A stretch of 5,079 nucleotides of DNA, taken from NCBI GenBank assembly GCA_031293105.1, contig JAUMSA010000333.1:1-5079 (forward strand), given 5' to 3'. Shown piece after piece: positions 1 to 5,040 of the stretch. Under the pieces are notes generated by a model, which made no database searches, was not told the origin of the DNA, and saw only the letters and a list, made by a program, of their open reading frames with translations. A program made the position numbers and the translations under genes. How positions within the stretch are numbered: position 1 is the first letter of the stretch; each line of letters begins with the position of its first letter. Source of the DNA: Butyricicoccus sp. GTDB lineage: Bacteria > Bacillota > Clostridia > Oscillospirales > Butyricicoccaceae.

Positions 1-18
1 CAAATGGGGCCCCGGCCC

Positions 19-24
19 TATAAT
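19..24 (+). promoter_or_regulatory. Candidate -10 box of the rsmI promoter
   Basis: A perfect TATAAT hexamer lies about 75 nt upstream of the rsmI start codon. The matching -35 element would fall at or just beyond the left edge of the window, so only half of the promoter can be judged. Transcription would start near position 31 and give a leader of roughly 67 nt. The hexamer sits beside GC-rich sequence that may be the tail of an upstream gene, so it could also be chance. Confidence 0.4.
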
Positions 25-48
25 GAAAGAGAAGGGGATTTCCCCACC

Positions 49-72
49 AGCCGCCTGTGCGGTTCTTTTTTT
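49..72 (+). terminator. Terminator-like hairpin with U-tract in the rsmI leader
   Basis: AGCCGC (49-54) pairs with GCGGTT (59-64), with one G-T wobble, around a CTGT loop. One C later comes a run of seven T (66-72), followed by TATTTT. This is the form of an intrinsic terminator on the plus strand. It may end transcription of a gene to the left. If the TATAAT at 19-24 is used, it lies inside the rsmI leader and could act as an attenuator. The six-pair stem is short, so strength is uncertain. Confidence 0.45.
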
Positions 73-97
73 ATTTTGCTTGGGAGGAGATCCAATC

Positions 98-937
98 ATG
101 ACGCTTGGCACACTTTATCTGGTTGCAACGCCCATCGGCAATCTGGGCGATTTTTCCCCGCGCGCCCGCCAGACGATGGAAGAAGTAGACTTCATCGCCG
201 CGGAAGATACCCGCGTCACTAAAAAACTGCTGTCCGCTTTGCAGCTTCCATCCAAGCCGCTGGTCAGCTACTTTGAACACAACCGCCGCCAACGCGGCGA
301 AGAAATCCTGGCCCGGCTTCTCGCCGGGGAATCGTGTGCGCTGGTCACCGATGCCGGTACCCCGGCGGTGTCCGACCCCGGCGAAGATCTAGTGGCTCTA
401 TGCGCCCAGCACGATGTCCCGGTTATCCCGGTGCCCGGCTGCTGTGCCGCCGTGTGCGCGCTGGCAGCCTCCGGCCTGCCCACCGGCCGCTGGTGCTTTG
501 AAGGCTTCCTGTCGGTCAATAAAAAGGCCCGGCGCCAGCATCTGGACGTCCTCAAGGACGAAAAGCGCACCATGATCTTTTATGAGGCGCCGCACAAACT
601 GCGTCAGACGCTGGACGACCTGCGCGCCGCCTTTGGCGATGCGCGCCGCATCTCGCTTTCGCGCGAGATCACCAAACTGCACGAACAGACCCTGCGGTTA
701 ACACTGGCCGAAGCGGTCGACTACTTCGCCGAAACCGCGCCGCGCGGGGAATTCGTGCTCATCCTCGAAGGCTCGCCCGATCTGCCGCCCCAGGAGGACG
801 ACCGGATGGAACGCGCACTGGCCGCTGTACAAGCCCGGTTGGAAGCTGGCGAAACGCTCAAAGACGCGGTCAAAATGGTGTCGGCCGACCTGGGCGTCAA
901 GAAGAACGCGCTCTATCAAGCCGCTCTCAAAGAATGA
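98..937 (+). CDS. rsmI: 16S rRNA (cytidine(1402)-2'-O)-methyltransferase RsmI
   Basis: RsmI uses SAM to 2'-O-methylate C1402 of 16S rRNA in the decoding centre of the 30S subunit, in the cytoplasm. The 279-residue product has the usual family length and its motifs in order: LYLVATPIGNLGD (6-18), AEDTRVTKKLL (35-45), SYFEHN (57-62), the glycine-rich SAM-binding TDAGTPAVSDPG (84-95), PVPGCCA (111-117), FEGFL (134-138), FYEAPHKL (161-168) and LSREITKLHEQ (187-197). The C-terminal helical part ends with DLGVKKNALYQAALKE. An in-frame ATG 75 nt upstream (position 23) is rejected as start: it would add a 25-residue extension that overlaps the leader hairpin, whereas the ATG at 98 has GGGAGG (82-87) ten nt upstream and begins right at the conserved domain. 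The stop codon runs directly into the shared terminator. Family assignment is firm; activity is inferred from homology. Confidence 0.96.
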   Translation: MTLGTLYLVATPIGNLGDFSPRARQTMEEVDFIAAEDTRVTKKLLSALQLPSKPLVSYFEHNRRQRGEEILARLLAGESCALVTDAGTPAVSDPGEDLVALCAQHDVPVIPVPGCCAAVCALAASGLPTGRWCFEGFLSVNKKARRQHLDVLKDEKRTMIFYEAPHKLRQTLDDLRAAFGDARRISLSREITKLHEQTLRLTLAEAVDYFAETAPRGEFVLILEGSPDLPPQEDDRMERALAAVQARLEAGETLKDAVKMVSADLGVKKNALYQAALKE

Positions 938-970
938 AAAAAATCCGGACCCAAAGGTCCGGATTTTTTT
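937..970. terminator. Bidirectional intrinsic terminator between rsmI and the HEPN gene
   Basis: TCCGGACC (944-951) pairs perfectly with GGTCCGGA (956-963) around a four-base CAAA loop. The stem is flanked by seven A (937-943) on the left and seven T (964-970) on the right, so both strands read as GC-rich hairpin plus U-tract. It ends rsmI from the left and the four-gene operon from the right. The rsmI stop (935-937) and the HEPN stop (969-971) both touch its edges. Confidence 0.92.
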
Positions 971-1370
971 ATCTCTTGATGCGGTGCGGCTGCCCACCTT
1001 CGTACAGCTCTTTGCGGATGGCCGCAAACATATCCTCGGCCATATTTAGATAGCGCCGCACCTGGCGTTCGCTCAAATCGAGCGGCAGGTCGGTCGGGTA
1101 CCGCGTTTCGATGTATAGATTGTTGAGCGCCGCACTTTCGTGCCATTCGGTGAACCGTTCATCGACCTGCACGGCCTGGCGGCAAAGGTAGGTCAGGTTA
1201 TGTCCGTCGAAATGGCGGCCGGTCCGAAAGAGCAGATAGCCTTTGAGCGCCTTTTCGATGGCCTGCTGACAATGGAAGGCGATGTTGGACGGGTCCCCGC
1301 CCCAAGTGAGCAGGATGCGCGCCGCTTGCAGGTCACACAGCGCCTTGTCCAGCCACTTGTAATAGTACAT
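969..1370 (-). CDS. HEPN domain-containing protein (toxin-type partner of the upstream MNT protein)
   Basis: This 133-residue, largely helical protein fits the HEPN domain. It opens with the typical KWLDKALCDLQAARILL (5-21), followed by AFHCQQAIEKALKGYLL (31-47), GHNLTYL (56-62) and IETRYP (87-92). HEPN proteins of MNT/HEPN pairs are often RNases. The putative catalytic RX4H motif is visible as R52-HFDG-H57, in an H-N-L context typical of PF05168-type HEPN rather than the RX4HXY of HepT toxins. It is the last gene of the operon, 22 nt after the MNT stop. An upstream in-frame ATG at 1403 would add 11 basic residues (MSRSRKGGRDS) and overlap the MNT stop by 11 nt; it has a weak AAAGG in front. 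I prefer 1370 because the domain starts there, but 1403 cannot be excluded. RNase activity and toxicity are inferred, not seen. Confidence 0.85.
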   Translation of the reverse strand: MYYYKWLDKALCDLQAARILLTWGGDPSNIAFHCQQAIEKALKGYLLFRTGRHFDGHNLTYLCRQAVQVDERFTEWHESAALNNLYIETRYPTDLPLDLSERQVRRYLNMAEDMFAAIRKELYEGGQPHRIKR

Positions 1371-1392
1371 GCTGTCCCGCCCACCCTTGCGG

Positions 1393-1698
1393 CTACGACT
1401 CATACAGCACCGTACCTTTCTCGGCAATCCATGCCGCATAACTGTCCGGGTCTGCGCTCAGTTCCTCCCATTCGGCATGGGTATACAGGTTGATATTGAC
1501 CTGCACATCGAGCGGCATGTGCAGATACAGCCGCCGGAGCAGTTCGGTTTTGTCGCCTTCGGGCACCACAATGCACAAGCTGGCGGTTTTGAGCCGTCCG
1601 CTGGATAAGCCCCGCTTGGCGCCATGCAAAATGACCTTTTCCGGGCTGCACAGTTTTAAAAGCCCGTGAAGCAGTTGGTTTTTTTCCTTCTCGTCCAT
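1393..1698 (-). CDS. Degenerate minimal nucleotidyltransferase (MNT)-fold protein, likely HEPN partner
   Basis: This is a 101-residue protein directly upstream of the HEPN gene. The order KVILHGAKRG (21-30), LCIVV (41-45), MPLDVQVNINLYT (61-73), then a helix and the ending EKGTVLYES follows the MNT fold: strand, GS motif, DxD strand, third-carboxylate strand, and the usual 'eG.vLYe' tail. The catalytic GSX10DXD signature is present only as spacing: G26-A27, ten residues, then T38-A39-S40. Ser and both metal-binding Asp are lost, while D64 may correspond to the third carboxylate. It should therefore be inactive as an AMP transferase. A strong RBS (AAGGGAGG on the minus strand, 1707-1714) fixes this ATG over an ATG 90 nt upstream that lies inside the thioesterase gene. 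The gap from the thioesterase stop is 22 nt. The fold assignment rests on pattern and on the HEPN neighbour, so it is probable rather than certain. Confidence 0.72.
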   Translation of the reverse strand: MDEKEKNQLLHGLLKLCSPEKVILHGAKRGLSSGRLKTASLCIVVPEGDKTELLRRLYLHMPLDVQVNINLYTHAEWEELSADPDSYAAWIAEKGTVLYES

Positions 1699-1720
1699 TG
1701 TGGTTCCCTCCCTTTTGATT

Positions 1721-2446
1721 TTATCCGAAAGTGGCCAGCCGGGCGGCCGCTTCAAACCGGCTTTTGCCGTCCACGGTACCGAATACACAGGTCAGTCCGC
1801 CCTCCTGCTCGCCGACCGACAGCGTGATCGCCTCGCCTGGCATGCATTCGGCCGTGTAATTGACCTGCATTTCGGCTACGAACGTATTCGCGCGGCGGTC
1901 GAGCTCCAGGCCGTCGCATACCACGTCCACAATCTTGACATTGTTCATGTGTCCGTTGATGTCCAAATCGGAATACCGCACCGTGTGGACGTGATGCTCG
2001 TGCAGCACCCCGCAGGCCAGCTTGCCCGGCACGGCCGGGCACTGGCCGGGCACCAGCGCCAAATAATCCTGGGCGGCTGGAATCTGGGTGGGCCGCAGGA
2101 TGTGATGATGCACCGGGTCGAGCACCACCCAACTGGACAGCGCCTGGCCGATGCACACGTCATCGACCCGCAGTTCAAACGCGCGCAGCCAGGTTGCGCC
2201 CTTGATGCCCGCGCACCAGGTCTTGACCTGGATGGTTTCATGCACGCTGACCGGCCGCGCCATCTGGCAGTGCAGGCGCGAGAGCACCCAAAGGGCCTGC
2301 AAATCGTCCCGGCCCAAGTGCAGCGCATCGGCGTGCACGGTGGCCGCATCCTGCATGATGTCGAACAGCGCCGACGGGCGCGCAATGCCGTGGTTATCGA
2401 TGTGGCCGAACGTCATCGGGTAATCTTTCTCTAAAAACTGAATCAT
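1721..2446 (-). CDS. Acyl-ACP thioesterase (FatA/FatB-like, double hot-dog)
   Basis: The enzyme hydrolyses acyl-ACP to release free fatty acids and so ends or diverts type II fatty acid synthesis in the cytoplasm. The 241-residue product has the two-hot-dog layout of the PF01643 family: an N-terminal half (about 1-125, with the GHIDNHGIARPSALFDIMQD segment at 14-33) and a C-terminal half with the signature D162-x-N164-x-H166-MNN. Further on, E200-C201 in the NYTAEC segment matches the Glu/Cys pair of plant FatA/FatB. The Asp, Asn, His and Glu positions are thus all kept. Bacterial members are about this size and lack the plant transit peptide. The start at 2446 is chosen because GGGAGG (minus strand, 2460-2465) lies 13 nt upstream and the protein opens at the usual N-terminus; the in-frame ATG at 2503 lies inside the previous gene. 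It follows the GHL10 stop by 19 nt. Chain-length preference cannot be read from the sequence. Confidence 0.92.
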   Translation of the reverse strand: MIQFLEKDYPMTFGHIDNHGIARPSALFDIMQDAATVHADALHLGRDDLQALWVLSRLHCQMARPVSVHETIQVKTWCAGIKGATWLRAFELRVDDVCIGQALSSWVVLDPVHHHILRPTQIPAAQDYLALVPGQCPAVPGKLACGVLHEHHVHTVRYSDLDINGHMNNVKIVDVVCDGLELDRRANTFVAEMQVNYTAECMPGEAITLSVGEQEGGLTCVFGTVDGKSRFEAAARLATFG

Positions 2447-2465
2447 GGAATCCGGTTCGCCTCCC

Positions 2466-3743
2466 TTAGCGGATGAGTGCGTTGAGGAACAGGGTAAACG
2501 CACCGGCGAAGGTCAACGCTTCTTCGTGGGTGGGGAACGCATTTTCGGGCGTCTGCGGCGTGTGGTCCTGGCCATACCAATCGGTCAGGCCATCCAACAG
2601 ACCGTCCACAGCCGTCAAAGAGCCGTATCGGAAAAAGACTTCACCCGCAACATCGGGTCGGTTGACCAGATATTCCAGCGACTCAAAGATGGGCTTGGTG
2701 GTCGTCCAGGTCGGCGGATTGGCGTCATGGCACTTATACGCCGCCAGACCGATGTACAGCTTGACATCGGTGCCCTTGGTCTGTTCAATCCACCAATCGG
2801 TCAGGGTGGCAAAGTCGGCCGCCGGGTGGCCGATCTCCCAATAGATCTGCGGGATGATGTAATCGACCGTACCGGCCTCAATCCAGGCCAGGCTGTCGGC
2901 GTAGGCCTTTACATAGCTTTCGTTGCCGCCGCGGGTATTCGAGCCGCGTGGGTCGGTCGACTGGTTGGCCCACACGCCCGCCGGGCTGATGCCGAACTCG
3001 ATATCCGCATCAATGTCGTGCAGTTCTTCATCCAGCATGGCAACCAGCTTATTGACGTTATCGCGGCGCCAATCGTCAATGTTGTCAAAGTCCGCGCCGT
3101 ATTTCTGATAGGTGGCCGCATCGTTGAAATCGCTACCCGGATAGAAATAGTCGTCCAGATGGATGCCATCGACATCGTAATTTTCCACGATTTCCGCCGC
3201 GCCATCGACGACCAGCTCGCGTACTTCCGGGATGCCCGGGTCATAATAATAGTTGCCGTCCGTGTATTTGACCGCCCAATTGGTATGTACCTTGGCCGGA
3301 TTGGAGGGGTCGAGTTCGTCCCAGTTCTTATCCCGCGTGATACGGTAAGGGTTAATCCAGGCATGCAGTTCCAGGCCGCGCTCGTGTGCGGCTTCCACCC
3401 AATACTCCAGCGGGTCAAAGCCGTTTTCCGGGGCGGTGCCCTGCTTGCCGGTCAGCCAGTGGCTCCAGGGGAAGATGTCCGAGTCGTACAAGGCGTCCGA
3501 GGTGGGGCGTACCTGCAAGAACACGGTATTGAGCCCCGCCTTGACGGTATTGTCCAGAATGGTGTCGGCCTGCTGCTTGAGGGTATCGACCGACGTGGTG
3601 GCTTTGCTGGGGTAATCCAGGTTATACACCGAAGAAACCCACACGCCGCGCATCCGGTCCCCGGTATCGGCGGCCTGCGCCGTCGCGGGCAGCAAAAGTG
3701 CCAGAGAAAGCGCAGCGGCTACAAGGTTGCGAAGTTTTTTCAT
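2466..3743 (-). CDS. Secreted GHL10-family glycoside hydrolase-like protein (YngK/DigH type)
   Basis: This 425-residue exported protein is first in the operon. The signal peptide has a KKLR start, a hydrophobic core (7-19) and a likely cleavage after AQA (22-24). The mature part is a GHL10 (PF02638) TIM-barrel-type domain: RGVWVSSVYNLDYPS (32-46), GLNTVFLQVRPTSDALY (70-86), GFDPLEYWVEAAHERGLELHAW (108-129, in parts), NPYR (131-134), DPGIPEVRELV (168-178), VDGIHLDDYFYP (191-202), EFGISPAGVW (249-258) and DYIIPQIYW (294-302). Acidic residues in the DGIHLDD loop and nearby are candidate catalytic residues. Known relatives include E. coli DigH (YddW), which cleaves peptide-free peptidoglycan glycans, so a cell-wall glycan substrate is a reasonable inference, not a proof. 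After the domain (about 395) a linker leads to a hydrophobic C-terminal tail (409-425). AAAGGA (minus strand, 3750-3755) lies six nt before the ATG. The TAA stop abuts the thioesterase RBS, suggesting translational coupling. Confidence 0.93.
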   Translation of the reverse strand: MKKLRNLVAAALSLALLLPATAQAADTGDRMRGVWVSSVYNLDYPSKATTSVDTLKQQADTILDNTVKAGLNTVFLQVRPTSDALYDSDIFPWSHWLTGKQGTAPENGFDPLEYWVEAAHERGLELHAWINPYRITRDKNWDELDPSNPAKVHTNWAVKYTDGNYYYDPGIPEVRELVVDGAAEIVENYDVDGIHLDDYFYPGSDFNDAATYQKYGADFDNIDDWRRDNVNKLVAMLDEELHDIDADIEFGISPAGVWANQSTDPRGSNTRGGNESYVKAYADSLAWIEAGTVDYIIPQIYWEIGHPAADFATLTDWWIEQTKGTDVKLYIGLAAYKCHDANPPTWTTTKPIFESLEYLVNRPDVAGEVFFRYGSLTAVDGLLDGLTDWYGQDHTPQTPENAFPTHEEALTFAGAFTLFLNALIR

Positions 3744-3780
3744 AAGGTTTCCTTTCTGTAATCGGGTTAAAATAGAAAAT

Positions 3781-3796
3781 GCAAACCATCGTTTGC
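3781..3796. repeat. Small inverted repeat (GCAAAC-CATC-GTTTGC) in the GHL10 5' leader
   Basis: GCAAAC and GTTTGC form a perfect six-pair inverted repeat around four bases. It lies just downstream of the predicted minus-strand transcription start (near 3800), so it would be either a 5'-end hairpin in the operon mRNA, which can stabilise transcripts, or a dyad operator next to the promoter. No U-tract follows on the minus strand, so it is not a terminator. Confidence 0.45.
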
Positions 3797-3806
3797 CCTT
3801 CTTTTA

Positions 3807-3835
3807 ATCCTACCATTTTGTCTGTGGCTTGACAA
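3807..3835 (-). promoter_or_regulatory. Promoter of the GHL10-thioesterase-MNT-HEPN operon
   Basis: On the minus strand TTGTCA (3830-3835) is followed after 17 nt by TAGGAT (3807-3812). The -10 box is preceded by TGG, which fits the extended -10 form (TGn). The -35 has five and the -10 four consensus matches for the housekeeping sigma factor. Transcription would start near 3800, some 57 nt before the GHL10 start codon. This is the only good candidate in the divergent region and none is evident inside the operon junctions. Confidence 0.6.
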
Positions 3836-3841
3836 GGGGTA

Positions 3842-3870
3842 TTGACGCTGTTCCAGAAAGAAGGTATCAT
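3842..3870 (+). promoter_or_regulatory. Promoter of the pyridoxal kinase gene
   Basis: TTGACG (3842-3847), a 17-nt spacer and TATCAT (3865-3870) match the sigma-70/sigma-A consensus in five of six positions each. Transcription would start near 3877, giving a leader of only about 20 nt that is mostly the GGAGG RBS (3881-3885). Its -35 lies six nt from the -35 of the opposing operon promoter. Confidence 0.7.
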
Positions 3871-3897
3871 GGTTTTGTTCGGAGGTTTTTGATTCTT

Positions 3898-4761
3898 ATG
3901 TATGATTTCGCAGAAAATACCGCGCCTGCCGTGCAAAAAAAGGTATTGGCGCTCCATGACCTTTCCTGTTTCGGCCGTTCCTCGCTGGTGCCCATCACGG
4001 CCATCCTCAGTGTGCTGGGCCATCAGTGTGTCCCGCTGCCGACCGCTGTGTTTTCCACCCATACCGCCATCCCGGGCTGGGTCTGCCGGGATTTGACCGA
4101 TTCCCTGCATCCCATGCTCGCGCATTTTGGCTCGCTGGGGCTTTCGTTTGAAGCGGTCTATTCGGGCTTTCTGGGTTCGGCGGCCCAGATCGACCGTGTG
4201 GCCGAATCGGCATCGCTCAAGACGCCGGACGGCCTGTTTCTGGTCGACCCGGTCATGGGCGACAATGGCGCTGTCTATACCACCTATACGTCCGAGATGA
4301 CCGCGCGGATGAGCGAACTGTGCGCACTGGCCGACCTCATCACCCCCAACGTGACCGAAGCGGCCATTCTGCTGGGCAAACAGCCGGATACCATCGTACG
4401 CGACCGGGCCGAAGCTGAAGCCTGGGCGCTCGAGCTGAGCGGCCGGTATCAGGCGCAAGTGGTGCTCACCGGGCTCAATCTGCATCCGGGCAAGCTGACG
4501 GTCGCCTGCTGCGCGGGCGACAAGGCCGAATTTGTCGAGCATGACTGTATCGACGGCTTCTTCCCCGGCACGGGTGATATCTTCGCTTCGGTACTATTGG
4601 GCGACCTGCTGCGCGGCAATGCGCTGACCGCCAGCGCGGCGCAGGCGGCGTCGTTCGTACGCGCGTGCATTGCGTTTACCGTATCGCGTGACGCCGACCC
4701 CATGCGCGGGGTGCTGTTTGAGCCGCTTCTCGGGGAGCTTCTGCGCCCCCTCGGCAACTGA
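3898..4761 (+). CDS. pdxY: Pyridoxal/pyridoxamine kinase (PdxK/PdxY family)
   Basis: The enzyme phosphorylates pyridoxal and related B6 vitamers with ATP in the salvage route to pyridoxal 5'-phosphate; it is cytoplasmic and usually dimeric. The 287-residue product is a ribokinase-fold protein of normal length for PdxY. Visible motifs are HDLSCFGRSSL (20-30), which opens the substrate site, PTAVFSTHT (48-56), YSGFLGS (88-94), DPVMGDNG (117-124), the ribokinase-type LITPNVTEA (147-155) and the anion-hole/catalytic FFPGTGDIFAS (221-231) with D227 as the expected base. The ATG at 3898 is chosen because GGAGG (3881-3885) lies 12 nt upstream and the predicted promoter covers the more upstream in-frame ATG at 3829, which therefore cannot be translated from this promoter. 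It is monocistronic: its own promoter in front and a strong terminator after. PdxK and PdxY cannot be separated by sequence alone, so the symbol is a family label. Confidence 0.92.
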   Translation: MYDFAENTAPAVQKKVLALHDLSCFGRSSLVPITAILSVLGHQCVPLPTAVFSTHTAIPGWVCRDLTDSLHPMLAHFGSLGLSFEAVYSGFLGSAAQIDRVAESASLKTPDGLFLVDPVMGDNGAVYTTYTSEMTARMSELCALADLITPNVTEAAILLGKQPDTIVRDRAEAEAWALELSGRYQAQVVLTGLNLHPGKLTVACCAGDKAEFVEHDCIDGFFPGTGDIFASVLLGDLLRGNALTASAAQAASFVRACIAFTVSRDADPMRGVLFEPLLGELLRPLGN

Positions 4762-4768
4762 ACACACC

Positions 4769-4796
4769 AAAGGCGCGCCGGATGGCGCGCCTTTTT
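4769..4796 (+). terminator. Intrinsic terminator of the pyridoxal kinase gene
   Basis: AAAGGCGCGCC (4769-4779) pairs with GGCGCGCCTTT (4784-4794) around a GGAT loop, with a T-run at 4792-4796, seven nt after the stop codon. The eight-pair GC core makes it strong. Read on the minus strand the hairpin is followed by only three T, so it may end the small minus-strand transcript (4813-4905) less well. Confidence 0.9.
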
Positions 4797-4812
4797 CTGA
4801 GAAAATCAAGCG

Positions 4813-4905
4813 TTATAGGGCAGATGAAAACCACAACATGGCGACACATAGAAGTAATACGCCCAGGAGCAATCCCGAACTTTGAATCTTGGACCATTTT
4901 TTCAT
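4813..4905 (-). CDS. Small single-pass membrane peptide (30 residues), unknown function
   Basis: A 30-codon ORF reads MKKWSKIQSS, then GLLLGVLLLCVAMLWF, then SSAL. The lysine-rich N-terminus followed by one hydrophobic stretch (about 11-26) and a short polar tail is the form of a small integral membrane peptide; the positive-inside rule would place the N-terminus in the cytoplasm. Support for its being a gene: AAGGGGA (minus strand, 4911-4917) five nt before the ATG, a perfect TATAAT about 40 nt upstream, and a stop just before the convergent terminator. There is no signal-peptidase site with a mature protein behind it, so it is not a leader of a larger truncated protein in this window. I do not recognise the family; type I toxin-like, regulatory micropeptide and spurious ORF are all open. 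Conservation would decide. Confidence 0.6.
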   Translation of the reverse strand: MKKWSKIQSSGLLLGVLLLCVAMLWFSSAL

Positions 4906-4945
4906 AACAATCCCCTTCCTTCCCACGTCTTGATTCCCTATTTCT

Positions 4946-4951
4946 ATTATA
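4946..4951 (-). promoter_or_regulatory. -10 box upstream of the 30-residue peptide
   Basis: On the minus strand a perfect TATAAT occurs in AT-rich sequence 40 nt before the small ORF. Transcription would start near 4939 and the leader would hold the AAGGGGA ribosome site. At 17-nt spacing the -35 position reads TTATCC (4969-4974), only three matches, so the promoter would be weak or need an activator. Confidence 0.5.
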
Positions 4952-5040
4952 CTGCATTTTTCCAGGCGGGATAAGGGCATTCACCGGCCAAATACCACCA
5001 AACTTTTCCTCTATTTTCTATACACAATGCCTGTTACGCG

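Noticed and set aside
6..18. GGGGCCCCGGCCC as a hairpin or terminator
   Set aside because: It is a GC palindrome with no loop of useful size and no T-tract; it is likely just GC-rich sequence at the window edge.
23..97. N-terminal extension of RsmI from the ATG at 23
   Set aside because: It would translate through the leader hairpin and U-tract and overlap the TATAAT box. The extension has no family counterpart and the ATG at 98 has a proper RBS.
1700..2434. A 244-codon plus-strand frame opposite the thioesterase
   Set aside because: The minus-strand frame carries the full thioesterase motif set, while this one has a His/Arg-rich shadow composition and no RBS.
2445..3761. A 438-codon open frame on the plus strand opposite the GHL10 gene
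   Set aside because: It is the antisense shadow of a clearly homologous gene. Its translation shows no recognisable domain, it has no RBS, and long antisense frames are common in GC-rich coding DNA.
3622..4542. A 306-codon open frame on the minus strand opposite pdxY
   Set aside because: It overlaps the pyridoxal kinase gene, the divergent promoters and the GHL10 signal peptide region. The translation is rich in Arg/His/Gly without domain motifs.
4676..4984. A 102-codon minus-strand frame across the pdxY terminator
   Set aside because: It reads through the terminator hairpin and the end of pdxY in antisense, and lacks an RBS. The 30-codon frame inside this region is much better supported.
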